From Gracilariopsis chorda (taxonomy: Eukaryota; Rhodophyta; Florideophyceae; Gracilariales; Gracilariaceae), in the NCBI GenBank assembly GCA_003194525.1, contig NBIV01000193.1, positions 62,001 to 126,000 on the forward strand: a stretch of DNA of 64,000 bases, given 5' to 3'. Below the pieces are notes generated by a model, which saw only the letters and a list, made by a program, of their open reading frames with translations, was not told the DNA's origin and searched no databases. Made by a program: the position numbers and the translations under genes. Below, piece after piece: positions 26,839 through 37,554 of this stretch. Every line of letters begins with the position of its first letter. Position 1 is the stretch's first letter.

Positions 26839-27901
26839 TGTGGGCGCCTTCACAAAACGGTGACGCAAGGGGGCCAATCTTAGCAATATAGTAGGCTAAA
26901 AAGATTGTCTGCGTAGCTGAAAGTCCCGTAGAGATGAAAATATTAAACAGAAACCCCGAAAAGACTGAAATGCAGGGACCAAAAGGACTCAACCTGCTAA
27001 GCAAATATGAAAACAAAAGGGAGAGCAAGAGTCTCAACCCCAGAAAACTCCTGCAGAACTTCTTGAAACGGCGCGGGACCAAAAAATTATGTCAATGGCT
27101 ACTAGGAGTCAGACTCCCGGCTTCCGCTCAAACACTCCGGATGTGACGCAATTTCTGCAGCCTACCTAGTTCTGTGCAAACCAGAAGCAGGCGCGTACAA
27201 TCTTTACATGGCTTCCAAACGAGAGCTACTAACAGCGGGATATGCTTTCAATCTGTACCCAATCTGGCCCTTTGCCGGAAAAGTTGCGTGGCACGTCCCC
27301 GTCGGACAGCTTCCCGTCTAGCACTTCCGTCCTGAAATCGCCAGGTCTGCCGACCGACACCGTTATCCGAGGAAAGCTCCGGTGGGGCTTACAGACGACA
27401 GAAGCACCTTTTGTACATACTGCCCGTCTCCCGTCTACGCTTGAAGCGCTTCAACCGGTCTTAGCAACGGCAGTTCTCGACCCCAAGTATGCACCTAGCG
27501 GCAAAACCCTCACTAGACGCAGATGATGGTTGAATGGTTGATTGAATGAGTGGAAAAGGTTGGGGGGTGCGGTATATGTTTCAGTGTGATGTTCAGCTGA
27601 GTCCAGACCAAATTCCGGGCCTCAACTTGCCCTTTTACAGAGTCTAAAAGCACTTGAAACAACGCAGGAACGCATTACTACTTTTTACCTACTCATTTGT
27701 GCGTCTAGAATACTCCATTGGCTTCTAGCAGCCTCTGAAGCTGCACACTAACCAATACCACTCCGTCTTCTGGCACCAGCGTCACTCAAATACAGTAGCA
27801 CGGCTGGGCCAGCGAAGCAAGGAATGCTCTAGAAGCTACTGGAACACTCTACACGTGTGTTCCAGCAGTGCTGGAACAATCTGCACGTTTCGGGACCAAC
27901 A
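26839..27901 (-). repeat. Right (5') LTR of gypsy G3
   Basis: This uninterrupted LTR of about 1,063 bp runs from TGTGGGCGCC to GGGACCAACA. Inside it, in element sense, the sequence TGGTACTCTGGAAG follows at once and is the likely primer-binding site. Outside it is the AATAC duplication at 27,902-27,906. Confidence 0.9.
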
Positions 27902-27906
27902 AATAC

Positions 27907-29397
27907 CTTCTAGTTCAGCATAGTAGGTATAGGTAATAACTCATAATAACCTGTCAATGGACACTTTCCTGCCATGAAAAACCTGCTTGTCAAAGGCACT
28001 GTCCGTCTTACGGTATCTTGTCTCTATATAATACCCTTTCATGTCACTGTTCAGCTTCAATACTCTTTTTCCAACAACTAAATGATGGCACAGTCCATTG
28101 CAACCTCTCTCATTTGCGAGATGACAGATGATTCTAGTTCGTCACATCATTCCGTTCAATACTACCCTTTCATTGATAAGGAGGCTAAGGCGTCTGATGA
28201 CACGTATCCTGTCATGCCAGCAACTACTTCACAAGATGCTAGCGAGGGCGTCCGTTCCAGCATCAGGTAGTTTGGTTGGTGCAACGATTTACGAGTGGAG
28301 TTGGAGGAAACAACGCATCGCATATCTGAAAATGAGACCACGAAGGAAGTCCAGTATACCCTGGTCAACAATAATATAGCCCAGGCCCTCAATTTATAGG
28401 TGCGCGGACTATTGAATGGCCCGGTATTTGCGGCAAACTGTTGCGGTATGAACAAAGATGCTCCACTGCATCTGCTTCTACCGTTAGTCGGTACCCGTCA
28501 GGACAAGTAAATTTCCTTCCTTGCGTTGTGCCAAAATAGTATTCTCTTTGGCGTTGCAGGGCTGAACGGGGTACAGTTTGGGGGCGGGGTGGAGTGAAGC
28601 GAACTATTTAGTTCGATCAGGCGCTGCGGGAGGCAGTGGTGGCGCGGAAGGGTAGTAACTGCTGTTTGTAGCATGGGCTGCTGCATAGGGAGGCAGTCGG
28701 TCACTTGTAGTCACATCGCTCGCAGCATGAGTGAGTGGACTCGGGAGTGGGGGGCGAACACGACTAGCCAGCCTCTGTGTGGCCAAATTTGAGTGACGGC
28801 GAACGTCGCCCTCTTCCGCGGAGGTGCTCGTCAGTGGGGGGTGCGTTTGTGTTGGAAGCAGGCTAGGAGAGGTGGCTCTGAAATGAAATTACATCTCATA
28901 CAGACTGCACCTCTAGCCCATATCATTTAGAGCCAAAAGAAAAGGAGGGGAACTCCCTGACAGTACTCATACGAACTATGTGATACAATATGGCGCTCTG
29001 TAGGAAACGGCATATGTTAAAGAAACTTTTCCTACGCGTTATTAGAGAGCTTACGCCTGCGCGGAATTCTGCGAGCCACTCAAAGAATTCCGGCAAGTTT
29101 GCATTCCCACGTGTAAACTAAAATTGATACAGAATTCTGTTGTCGCGAGTTTACGCAAGCACACAAAAGTTGAATCTTGAGTATTACGGAGTTAGGGCTC
29201 AGCATCTGTTATGCTCCGGAACTCTGGCAGCAACAACCATATCTGTTCATAGCCAATAAAACCACGGCTTATTTGGAATTGCAACTAGATCCCTCGCTTC
29301 TACTTGCACGTTAGAGGCTGTCGTTTGGAAGCGTAATGTGCACAAGGCCTCTGCCTTGTCCTTGGACCAGGCATTATTGCAGCTTGCACAATAATAC
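27907..29397. other. Stretch with a TATA-led small ORF, otherwise unassigned
   Basis: Directly outside the gypsy insertion there is a TATA-like motif (TATATAATA, 28,025-28,033) followed about 50 bp later by ATG ATG at 28,082. That opens a 62-codon frame ending at 28,270 (MMAQSIATSLICEMTDD..., serine- and acid-rich), which I cannot assign. The rest, up to the Harbinger transposase at 29,398, shows no recognisable gene. A GGAATTC and GAATTCC pair near 29,080-29,112 is a weak inverted repeat that could belong to the Harbinger end, but no terminal repeat pair was confirmed. Confidence 0.3.
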
Positions 29398-30370
29398 ATG
29401 CGCCATAAAGATAGCTATAGCAACCACCTCCGCCGTCGAAGCCGTGTATCTCTGACTGACTTTACCTTTAAGTTCAATTCGCTTAGTGACTTAGTGTGTC
29501 TAACCCATTTTCGTTTTTGTAAAGATGATCTTACTAAGCTCGTTCCTGTTATGGCCTGGCTCTCTGTCAAGACTTCAACTACCCGTAATCGTTACTACTG
29601 CACACCTGTTCTAGCCACTTGCGTCGTACTGTATCGACTTGCTACTTCAGCGCGTTGGGTAGACTTGGAAGAGCTCTTTGGAAAGCTTGAGTCACAGCTC
29701 TTCGAGATACTGTGGGAAGCGATAGAGATATCACTCGAATCAAGAGAGCATTTGCTCAACGACCCCATCAGCGCCGAATTTTTCAGTGGAGACTTCTTTT
29801 GTAGGCGGAAGCGATAAATCGAAGTTCAAATACGTTGCTGAACTGCGTCGGTTTTATATATGGGACTGTGCTTGGCATAGCATGGCCAAAGGGTAACCTT
29901 GCACAGCATGTTGTGTACCACGGACATAAGCGCAAGTATGTGCTTCAGTACCAAGCCTTCAATATTCCTGATGGGATTATCACGCACCTACATAGCCCAC
30001 TCGAAGGGCGTAAATACGACTGGACGTTATAAATTTGCTCCGGACTGAACGGAGAATTGTCCCAAGTGCTACAGCATCAAGACGTATCGTACTGTATATA
30101 CTATAACACAAGGTGCTTTATGGAGGTGCAATTTGAAGGTGCAACCCTATCAACAGCACAGAAGTATTTCAACAGGGCTATGGCAGGCGTGCGTATCAGC
30201 GTGGAGTGGGTCTTCAAAGAGCTCAAAATGCACTTTGCTACAGTGGATTTTAAGCGCAAGATGAAGGTTTTCGAATGACGTATCGGTATGCTATATACAG
30301 CATCGATGATGTTGTCAAACTTCGGCAACTGTTGCTATCCCAACCAGATATCAAAGTAATTCGGTGTACC
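29398..30370 (+). pseudogene. Harbinger/PIF-type transposase, broken
   Basis: The conceptual product follows the Harbinger (DDE_4) nuclease plan. An N-terminal part reads FRFCKDDLTKLVPVM, then LATCVVLYRLATSARWVDLEELFG. The catalytic part reads FIYGTVLGIAWP, HGHKRKYVLQYQAF, PDGIITHLHSPLEGRKYDW, then RISVEWVFKELK and a tail ending FGVPPPS. Frame 1 ends at 29,817, the catalytic part runs from about 29,835, and further stops occur at 30,030-30,032, 30,276-30,278 and near 30,355. The usual FIDGT aspartate is Tyr and the usual YGD aspartate is missing, while the GRxxDW aspartate and VEW glutamate remain. The gene is therefore dead by both frame and active site. It faces a Myb/SANT-like ORF, the usual Harbinger partner. 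Confidence 0.8.
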
Positions 30371-30636
30371 ACCGCCCTCTCTTAAGGAATATGTATCGCG
30401 CAAAATATAGCTCGCGGAGAGTCGTAAGGAGCGAGGATGAAGTCCGCGTCCCGAGGGGACCGAGTGCGCGAGGCGAGCGGAGGTTTCTGCAGCCCTGCAG
30501 GGAGCTCTCCGCAAGGAGAAGGTAGAACGATTTTGATGGTAAAGGATGCCAGTCGTTACTCCAAAAAGGTTGATGGAGAGCAAAAAGGGTACTTTTACTT
30601 CTCTTTGGACAGTAGGTCTAGTTGTGCTTTATGCTT

Positions 30637-31440
30637 CTACAACTTGAGTTTACTATGCTCGAGACACTCCTCGCGTCTCTTCTCTCGGTCTAAGCGGTGC
30701 TGTCCTCTGCGCTCCTTGCGCTCCTTCCCTCGCTCGGTACGGGCGACAATCGCGCTTTCCTGCTCAAAGGCCAAGCGTTCGCATTCGAGGCCTACACGCG
30801 CAAGATCAGCCTCTTCGAGATGACAGCCGAAGCAATCCATCTCATTCCCAACAACTGGCGGACTTCATCTGCTCTTTTTGGCTTTCTTCGCCCTACTGCT
30901 CCCCTTGTCCTTTTCAGCGTCCAAAGCCTCTCCATTCACCGACGAGTCGCTGCTACTGGCATCACTTGCATTATTACGCTTTGTAGTGGCAGAAACGGGA
31001 GTGGCACCACTGCGTTCCTTATCTTCTTCCTTCTTGCGCTCAGCCTTTTTCAGTGCCTTTTTTTGTGAGTCGTCTTTTGCATCCAGCATTTTCATGAGCA
31101 GGTCCGAAAGCTCCCTCATCTCGCCTCCTGCTACCCCTGAGAACCGCTGATTACCATCGTCAAGCTTGCAGTATTGCTCCCGCATACGCTTGTAGCGGTT
31201 TTGAAGAGGCTTCCACGCTATAGATTCACCAGCAAAAGCACGGTTTGCGTTGAACTTTTTGGCTACCTCTTCAAACCGCTTCCTCGTCTCGCAAACGGAG
31301 ACGTATGCGCCCTTGCGGCTACAACCTCGCACGCAATGACAAAATCTTGAGCCGCTGTGTAACGCGACTTCTTTCGGGGGGTCAGGGGCACAGCTCCGAT
31401 GTCACAAACGTCTGCCACCGTGGCTGCGTCACGCTAACTG
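30637..31440 (-). pseudogene. Harbinger-associated Myb/SANT-like DNA-binding protein, broken
   Basis: The main frame (31,332-30,865) encodes VSVCETRKRFEEVAKKFN, then AWKPLQNRYKRMREQYCKLDDGNQ and GGEMRELSDLLMKML. This is the layout of the trihelix/Myb-SANT-like proteins that accompany Harbinger transposases. A highly charged coiled-coil tail follows. The N-terminal end (RKKSRYTAAQDFVIACEV) lies in another frame at about 31,310-31,380, and the C-terminal RER-rich end at 30,840-30,637 lies beyond a stop at 30,865, so at least two breaks are present. Such proteins normally carry the transposase to DNA ends. It is convergent with the transposase, a common arrangement. Confidence 0.7.
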
Positions 31441-31599
31441 GGCAGTATGGTGCTCGCAGTTGTGCATTTAAGGGTAACTCTTTACCGCGAAATTCGTGAA
31501 AGGCATTACACGTGGTACTCATAGCTTTACTTACGCGACTTCCGTAACGAAGCACTATTCAGCATTATTCGTGAAGTCCTCGCTAGAGAATTCTGCAAA
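31441..31599. other. Probable Harbinger flank, no terminal repeat found
   Basis: This short non-coding stretch contains repeated TTCGTGAA and GCGACTT motifs and lies between the Myb/SANT-like ORF and the palindrome array. It probably includes the transposon end, but I could not pair it with a matching left end. Confidence 0.3.
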
Positions 31600-32880
31600 C
31601 AAAATCTCAACACCCCACTCTTAAGCATATTATTCGTATGAGGGGGGTGTTCTCGATTGAATGGAGGGGGCGGCCCACTAAACCACCCTGTATGCACCTA
31701 TAAGCGCACGCATGCAAAACTCCCATTTGCCGCAACGCCTCCCTACCTTTTAAAACATTCAGCAGCAGCAAATCTGGCTGCTTAGTGGCTGGCACTCCAA
31801 TAATGACTGCAGTGCCAGCCAGTTACAGAAAGCAACGTGTCACGCTTTCCCCTCAATGGCTGGCACTGCAGTCAATTTAGGCACCTACACACAAATCTCT
31901 ACTGCTCCAGATACTCTAGGCGCCGCGGGCTTCTACGAGCGCTATTGCGAGAGTAAGCGAGCAAAGTGCTAGGAGAGCCTCCAAACGCTACTAAATCAAC
32001 AAAGCTACAAAAAAAAGCGACGTGCAGTGCCGCTCGCACCCTTAGGATGCTTCTACTTGTCTCAAAACCGCACTCTTAAGCATCTACATGCGTATGAAGG
32101 GGGTGTTGTTAACTGATGGGATGCATAGCGCTACAAAATCGCTTTGCACGCCGCCCTACACACATGCAAAATGCCCATTTGGCGCATCGCCTCCCAAGCA
32201 CTTAGTTCGCAGCAGCAGCAAAGCGTACAGTGCATTGGCTGCTGCTGCAGGTTGATTGTTTATTTGCTGCTCCGTGGCTGGTACTCCAACAATGACTGAA
32301 GCGCCAGCCACTCAGCAACTGACTGTTTTTGCCACGTGGCCTAAGCAATCAGATGCCCTTTAGTGCTGCGCAGCATTGCAATGGATATGTTAAAAAAGAA
32401 CCCTCTATAACTTCTCAGTTTCAAAATCATTCTGGCCACGCGGCTGTACTTGCTCTGTAGGCCGTTTGTGAGTGATAGCGAGCAGAAATGGCCTCCAGAT
32501 CCCCCAAAGTCACCCATGTTCTGCCGCACGCAGCGCTGGAAGTGGCGGAATGCCCCTTCTTCTTGTCTACCTTCTATAGATTTATTAACGTAAGAGGGGG
32601 TAGTTGTTAACTGAAAGGAGGCGTTGCGCCAAAGCACGCACTTACGCCCTCGCACGCGCTTGCAAGAACCTCTCTTGATGCAACGCCTCCCTTTCATTCA
32701 CCAAATTTAACAGCAGCAGCAGCATCAGCAGCAGCAGCAAATCGTACAGCTCAATGGCCGGTGCTGCATGCTGCTGCATTTTGACTGCTTCTGATGCTGA
32801 GTGGCTGGCACTACAGTAAATGACTGTAGTGCCATCCACTCAGCAGCAGCAGCTGGCTTGCGCGCCACGTGGCTGGCATG
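31600..32880 (+). repeat. Tandem array of about 500-bp palindrome-bearing units upstream of the Helitron
   Basis: Three units share the order: ACTCTTAAGCAT or similar, GTATGA then a G-run, a GGAGGCG-type arm, a matching CGCCTCC arm, CAGCAGCAG, and a palindrome built from TGGCTGGCACT and AGTGCCAGCC. The palindromes lie at 31,786-31,821, 32,275-32,310 and 32,802-32,838, spaced about 489 and 527 bp. The last one sits about 80 bp upstream of a TATA motif. The same unit occurs near the other Helitron fragment at 11.4-12.67 kb. No coding content is seen. Confidence 0.65.
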
Positions 32881-32882
32881 TT

Positions 32883-32922
32883 GCACTGCGCCAGTGCGGA
32901 ACAATGCACAGAGCGTATATAA
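32883..32922 (+). promoter_or_regulatory. Putative Helitron core promoter: palindrome plus TATA
   Basis: The 15-bp palindrome GCACTGCGCCAGTGC (32,883-32,897) is followed by TATATAA (32,916-32,922). The palindrome is conserved in the other Helitron copy at 11,352-11,366, although its surroundings have decayed, and the transcribed leader homologous to both copies begins soon after. The role is inferred from position and conservation. Confidence 0.45.
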
Positions 32923-33822
32923 TGCACTAGCGAAGTGCAAAAAAGGATCTCCCTTGCTGACTCAAATCACTATTTTCACATCCCATTTCAGGCTTGGCCC
33001 ATAGCGCAGTGTCGTAACCTTTTGCTACTTTCGGCACTGTTGCTAGCCTGGGACCTAGGCAAGGCCGAACTCGTGTGAGGGTCGCCACAACAGTAACCCA
33101 CTGAGTAACACGGATCTGGGAAAGCTCAAGTGCTTCTCTGTGGTATACTGGTCGTTTGACGGCGATTAGGAAATCTGAGGGTTTCTCAGACCTAATACCA
33201 ACTTGCTGTGCACGGTCCGGGGTGGCCGCCGTGTTGTACCTCTTGTTGCGGGGAAGCACACTTCGGTGTGTGAGTAAAGGCAGACCAATCCTTACAACCG
33301 GGGACCGGTTAGACATTAAATGGCTTGAAAACCGGCTGGGCACACTTTGCCCGTCATAACCCAACAGGAGTGTGTCGAGAGTCCCTGTGCTGCGTACGAC
33401 TCCATCCGGTAAACATAAGTCTTGCAGCAAGTTTTTTAATTGCTCATGCAACTAGGCCTGGTGGGGGAAAAGCAACAAACCGTAACCAGTTTTTCGTTTT
33501 CAACTTCTTCTTATATTGGAAGCATATTCTGGAACTCTGGCAAATGTTTTAGGGTTTTAGAGAAATGGAAATGTTTTTAATTTTGTAAATTGCTATGGTG
33601 TGAGGAGGTCTACTCCTGATCTCCGGTAGGCCAAAGCGAATTCTGGAGGCGCCAGAGCGAATTATGGAGCGGCCAGAGTGAATTCTGGAGGGGCCCGGGT
33701 GACCTCAAGCGGCGCAGGGCCATGAGCTGGACGACCTCGACGAATGCCAGTTGCTCCGGCTCCAGATGAGATTCTGGTAAATAAGAGCGGAGCGCACTTC
33801 CAAGGACCCATTTTTTTCACCC

Positions 33823-34680
33823 TTGGAAGATGATGAAATTACTCCTGCACCTACGTGCGTCGCTGGGGCAAGTGGTTCCAGGCCCACATCACGACCAACT
33901 CCCCCTTCCATGCCTCCACCTCTCCCACAAATGCCTGCGCCTGTTGTAAATGGTGAGTTCAACACATCCATGGAGACAGATGGACGCCCTCTGCTGGAAA
34001 ATGAAGAAGAACAACAGATGCCCGTTCCGATGGCAGAAGAGGGCGAGATCAATCCCGCTCCCTCCCAGCCGCTGCAACAGCCTTCTCTGCCAAAAGTTGA
34101 AGAAGAACAACAGATGACCGTTCCGATGGACGTGGAAGAGGATGAGATCACTCCCGCTCCCTCACAGCCGCCACAGCAACCTGCTCTGCCACAGGCTGAA
34201 CAAGAAGGAGAGCAGATGCCAGTTCCCATGGATGTTGAAGAGGATGAGATCACTCCTGCTCCCTTACACCCGCCACAGCAGTAGACGCAGAAACAGCAGA
34301 ACCCAAGGCAGCAGATTGATACGACGATCATGCAGTGTGCTGGACGTCCAGATCGAGGACTGTATCGTGTGTACTACGCGTGGGATCCCGTGGCAGCTGA
34401 CGTTTGGAATGATCCAGCCATCTGTGCAAGCGTTCCAGACTTTGAGACGCCTCCCGCTACTGGTCAAAGGGAATGCGGAAGATGTGGCGAGCGCTCCCAC
34501 ATGCTCTCCTCCTGCCCGTACCCGGACTGGACATTGAGAATTCATAGCTGCACGTACCGCGGATGCGTTGTGCTTGTCAAAGAGACGACCGGAAGTGTGC
34601 TGTGGAATCAGAAGAATGTCAGGATGGGGCGTCACTTTCCGCAGAAGGCATATCAACGAGTTGGTTCGAAGTCTTTATAG
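33823..34680 (+). pseudogene. Helitron accessory ORF: proline/acidic tandem modules and CCHC zinc knuckle
   Basis: One frame with a single stop (TAG at 34,282-34,284, probably from CAG) encodes about 285 residues. The first half holds about four copies of a module around DEITPAP (near 33,827, 34,050, 34,140 and 34,250; the last three are about 93-99 bp apart). Each is linked to QQMPVPMDVEE and a proline-glutamine spacer. After GRPDRGLYRVYYAWDP comes a CCHC knuckle (CGRCGERSHMLSSC, near 34,470-34,515) and a C-terminal part ending KAYQRVGSKSL. A zinc knuckle of the gag type in the first ORF of a Helitron is unusual. Nucleic-acid binding is a reasonable inference; the module itself is unknown. 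Copy 1 carries the same gene with fewer modules. Confidence 0.6.
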
Positions 34681-35054
34681 CCTGAGAGCATTTCAATCCC
34701 ATTTCCTAAACTTCAATACACTATTAGTGACGACGCAAGCGTTTATGGACATATAGTATGTAACGGGAGGCGCTGTTTTTTTCTCAGACTTGAGGGAAAC
34801 GCTGCTCTTGCTCTCCCCACGCAGAACCAGAACAACACGCGCTACAGCTTTCTGTGAGGTACAGATCCGCCTTACTTGGATCCATCTCACTATGCACGTG
34901 CCAATCTGTGAGCATTCATTCAGGACATCAACGTAAGAAACATCGTACCAAAGTTGTACAATGTGATCAAGCCGAAGCCAGACGTGGTGTGCGAACGTTA
35001 CCGATCCATGCTTAGAACGAAACAGTAACAAAAAAACAAGATGCAAAGACCACC

Positions 35055-37480
35055 ATGGATATCAGTGTGCAAGCAGCGAAACAAGGAGTAGTAAAACGTG
35101 GATACGCAGGAACCCGAAGTGCTACAGTAAGTAATACTCATGCAGGTGCTGGTCTTCTAAGTGAAGAGGTTCCTGGTGGGGGGCCAACAATGATGAGAAC
35201 GCTCGTGGTTGATCCAACTGACCTGTACCGAGTGGAGTCTCAAGTACCGCGCTTGGTAGAAGGAACCGTAACAGAAGAGCACGCTGCAGTGACGACTGCT
35301 GCTGCTGCTGGAGCAGGGGCAACTGCAAATGCCGCAAACAATGGACAAGGGCGGTACTGACTTTTAAAACCAGCATCCAAACTTACAGAAAAGGGCATTT
35401 TCCCTCCTCTCTACTCGTACGGTGATCAGCACGAACTGTTTGACATCAGCCGGTTTTTGGATGAAAAGAACTCCACACAGCAAAGCTCAGCTCTCAGCGC
35501 CAACGAGTGGAAGCTCCGGAAGCTCAACTGGGCTGAGAAAGCGAAGCGACGTCTGTACTCAGACAACATCATCCTAAACAGTGGACCGTTGATGAAAATG
35601 TGGATGCTCCGCACGCACACCAACATTTAGGACATGCGACTACGTTTCTTGGAGAGAAAAAAAAGGCAATTATTGTACAAGAGCAAGAGAACCAGCAAGC
35701 ACAACAGCAAACAGGTCATTTCTCACCATCACAGTTTGCACAAATGGTACGCATATTTCTGCCCGATGACTGGGTCAACTCAGCAGCGTACTGGAAAAAC
35801 AAGCACATGGATGTACAGGCGATCGTAGCGCGGAGAGGACTGCATTCCCTTTTCATTACAATCACCATGAACGTCTGGGGAGAGGACATCCAATACCTTG
35901 GTATGGACATCAGAAATCGGAGCACATTTACGGCACAGAGTAACCACCCTCGACCGTTTTACGCACCAGATCTGATTGCAAGGTTGTAAAAACAGTACGC
36001 AAAGGACTTCATGAAGGACTCGGAGAAGAACACGGAGCACATCTTTGAAATGAAGTGCCTGGGGCTTGCATCAAAGCTCGAATTTCAAGAGCGCAACGTG
36101 CCTCATCACCACATGCTCGTGTGCCTCGAAGGAGGCGTGAGTGAAGAAGTTGATGTGATAGAAGAGCTGATTCGTGCAGAACTTCCCCTTCCAGGCGAGG
36201 ACGACAGGTTGAGTGGCCTCATTCGTTCCATGCACAGGCATCGCCACTCCCCTTATTGCCGGAATCGCGCTGGGTGGTGCAAGTTTGGATACAACAGCAA
36301 CAGGATTGTGCCGGAGACGTACATTCAAGAAGGCACGAATCGCGTGACGTACCGCAGAAGAAGGCAATAAGACCTCAAGATTGTGCCGTACAACCCAACT
36401 CTGACCAAATAGTGCCGCTGTCATATCAACGTAGAACGCACGCAAGGAGGGGGCGCAGTGGCTTATCTGATGAAGTACGCGTTTAAGCAGCCCAAAGTTC
36501 AAGAGGTGGTGCTCTATATGAGTAGTGCTAATGAGACAGGCACACAGAAAGAGCAGAAAAAAGAGCGGCAGTCGCAGAACGACATTCGTGCATACATGCG
36601 AGCACGTGTGGTGGGCGCCGTCAACGCAGCTTGGAGAATTTTCGAGTTTCGACATGATTACATCGTACCAAAAGTAGAGCTACTGGCCATTCACTTGGAA
36701 GAAGAGCGAAGGTTTCGGCTCAGAGGTCCAAACCAAATCCATTCCGCATCGCAGCTGTCTACGTTCGAGAGATACTTTGCAAGGCCCGAAGCATATGTGA
36801 ACCTCGACTACCTTTCCTACTTTGAAGAAGTGCGATTGTATCGCACGCTTCCCGCCTGCATGCTTAACCAATACGACGGAGACAGCACTCAGGTGCCCAC
36901 AGACGACTGCGATCCGGCTGTGTACGTGGTAGAGCGCACGGAAGGCAAGCAGCGCGTTGCAAGGATCAGAGCTGTTTCACCGTCCGACATTGAGGTCTTT
37001 GCTCTGCGCTTGCTGCTCATGAATCACGGCTCAAGCTCTTATGAAGACGCAAGGAATTTCAAAGAACAGAAGTGTGAAACATATCGTGAAACCGCGATTG
37101 CAATCGGACTGCTCTCGGACGGATCCAAGTTTGATATTGCATTTCAAAAAGCAGTGCACGTATACAGCACGCCCTCCAAGCTACGACGTCTTGTTGTCAC
37201 ACTATACCAAAAAGACGCAGAGCCAGAGAAAATGACCTTCGACAACTGCTATGTAGTGACATACATACAGCAGATGAGTAGCAATGAAAGCAAGATATGT
37301 ATCGACGTGTGGTGGAGATCTCAGACTGGCAGAGTGGACGACTGCTATGCGATCACAGCTTCTCACAAAAACTACAGCAAGATGAGGCAGCATGGACTGA
37401 GGCGAGTTGAGCTACAACAACTTGAGATGCGCAAATGGTACGAAATGCGTCAAAGTTGCAGTGAAGGTACGCCACCTTAA
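35055..37480 (+). pseudogene. Helitron Rep (HUH rolling-circle nuclease) region, broken
   Basis: The segments 35,055-35,640, 35,600-35,989, 36,011-36,370 and 36,458-37,480 carry Helitron Rep landmarks in order. They are a FPPLYSYGDQHE block (compare YPLLFPxG in other Helitrons), LHSLFITITMNVWGEDI (compare LFITFTCNPxW), EFQERNVPHHHMLV with the HUH metal-binding motif near 36,090-36,120, and a YLMKYAFK two-tyrosine motif near 36,460. After these come RAYMRARVVGAVNAAWRIFEF and RLLLMNHGSSSYEDAR, typical of the Rep-helicase linker. The HUH and tyrosine residues needed for strand nicking are still visible, but the frame is interrupted by three stops and at least one frame shift. Confidence 0.8.
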
Positions 37481-37554
37481 AAACTCGCCAAAGACAAATT
37501 ATTTACACAGGCATTGCCACATTGAAACAACGACAAGCGCTGCGGGAACTAACA

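Larger units (their letters stand above)
13643..27901 (-). mobile_element. Ty3/gypsy LTR retrotransposon G3, interrupted by nested gypsy G2
   Basis: Two LTRs of about 1.06 kb bound the element. The right one is 26,839-27,901. The left one is split into 13,643-14,290 and 21,841-22,260 by insertion of a second element. LTR ends read TG...CA, and AATAC is duplicated outside. Internal parts on the minus strand are gag with paired zinc knuckles (about 26,420-25,950), protease (about 25,650-25,240), reverse transcriptase with a YIDD box (about 24,900-23,950), RNase H (about 23,940-23,570) and integrase (about 23,250-22,480). A primer-binding site starting TGG lies just inside the 5' LTR. The body is broken in roughly ten places. 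The LTRs differ by more than a tenth in the parts compared by eye, so the insertion is old. Confidence 0.9.

Noticed and set aside
31786-32838. Regularly spaced palindromes considered as a CRISPR-like array
   Set aside because: The spacing is about 500 bp with degenerate units in a eukaryotic transposon context; no short repeat-spacer pattern and no cas genes.
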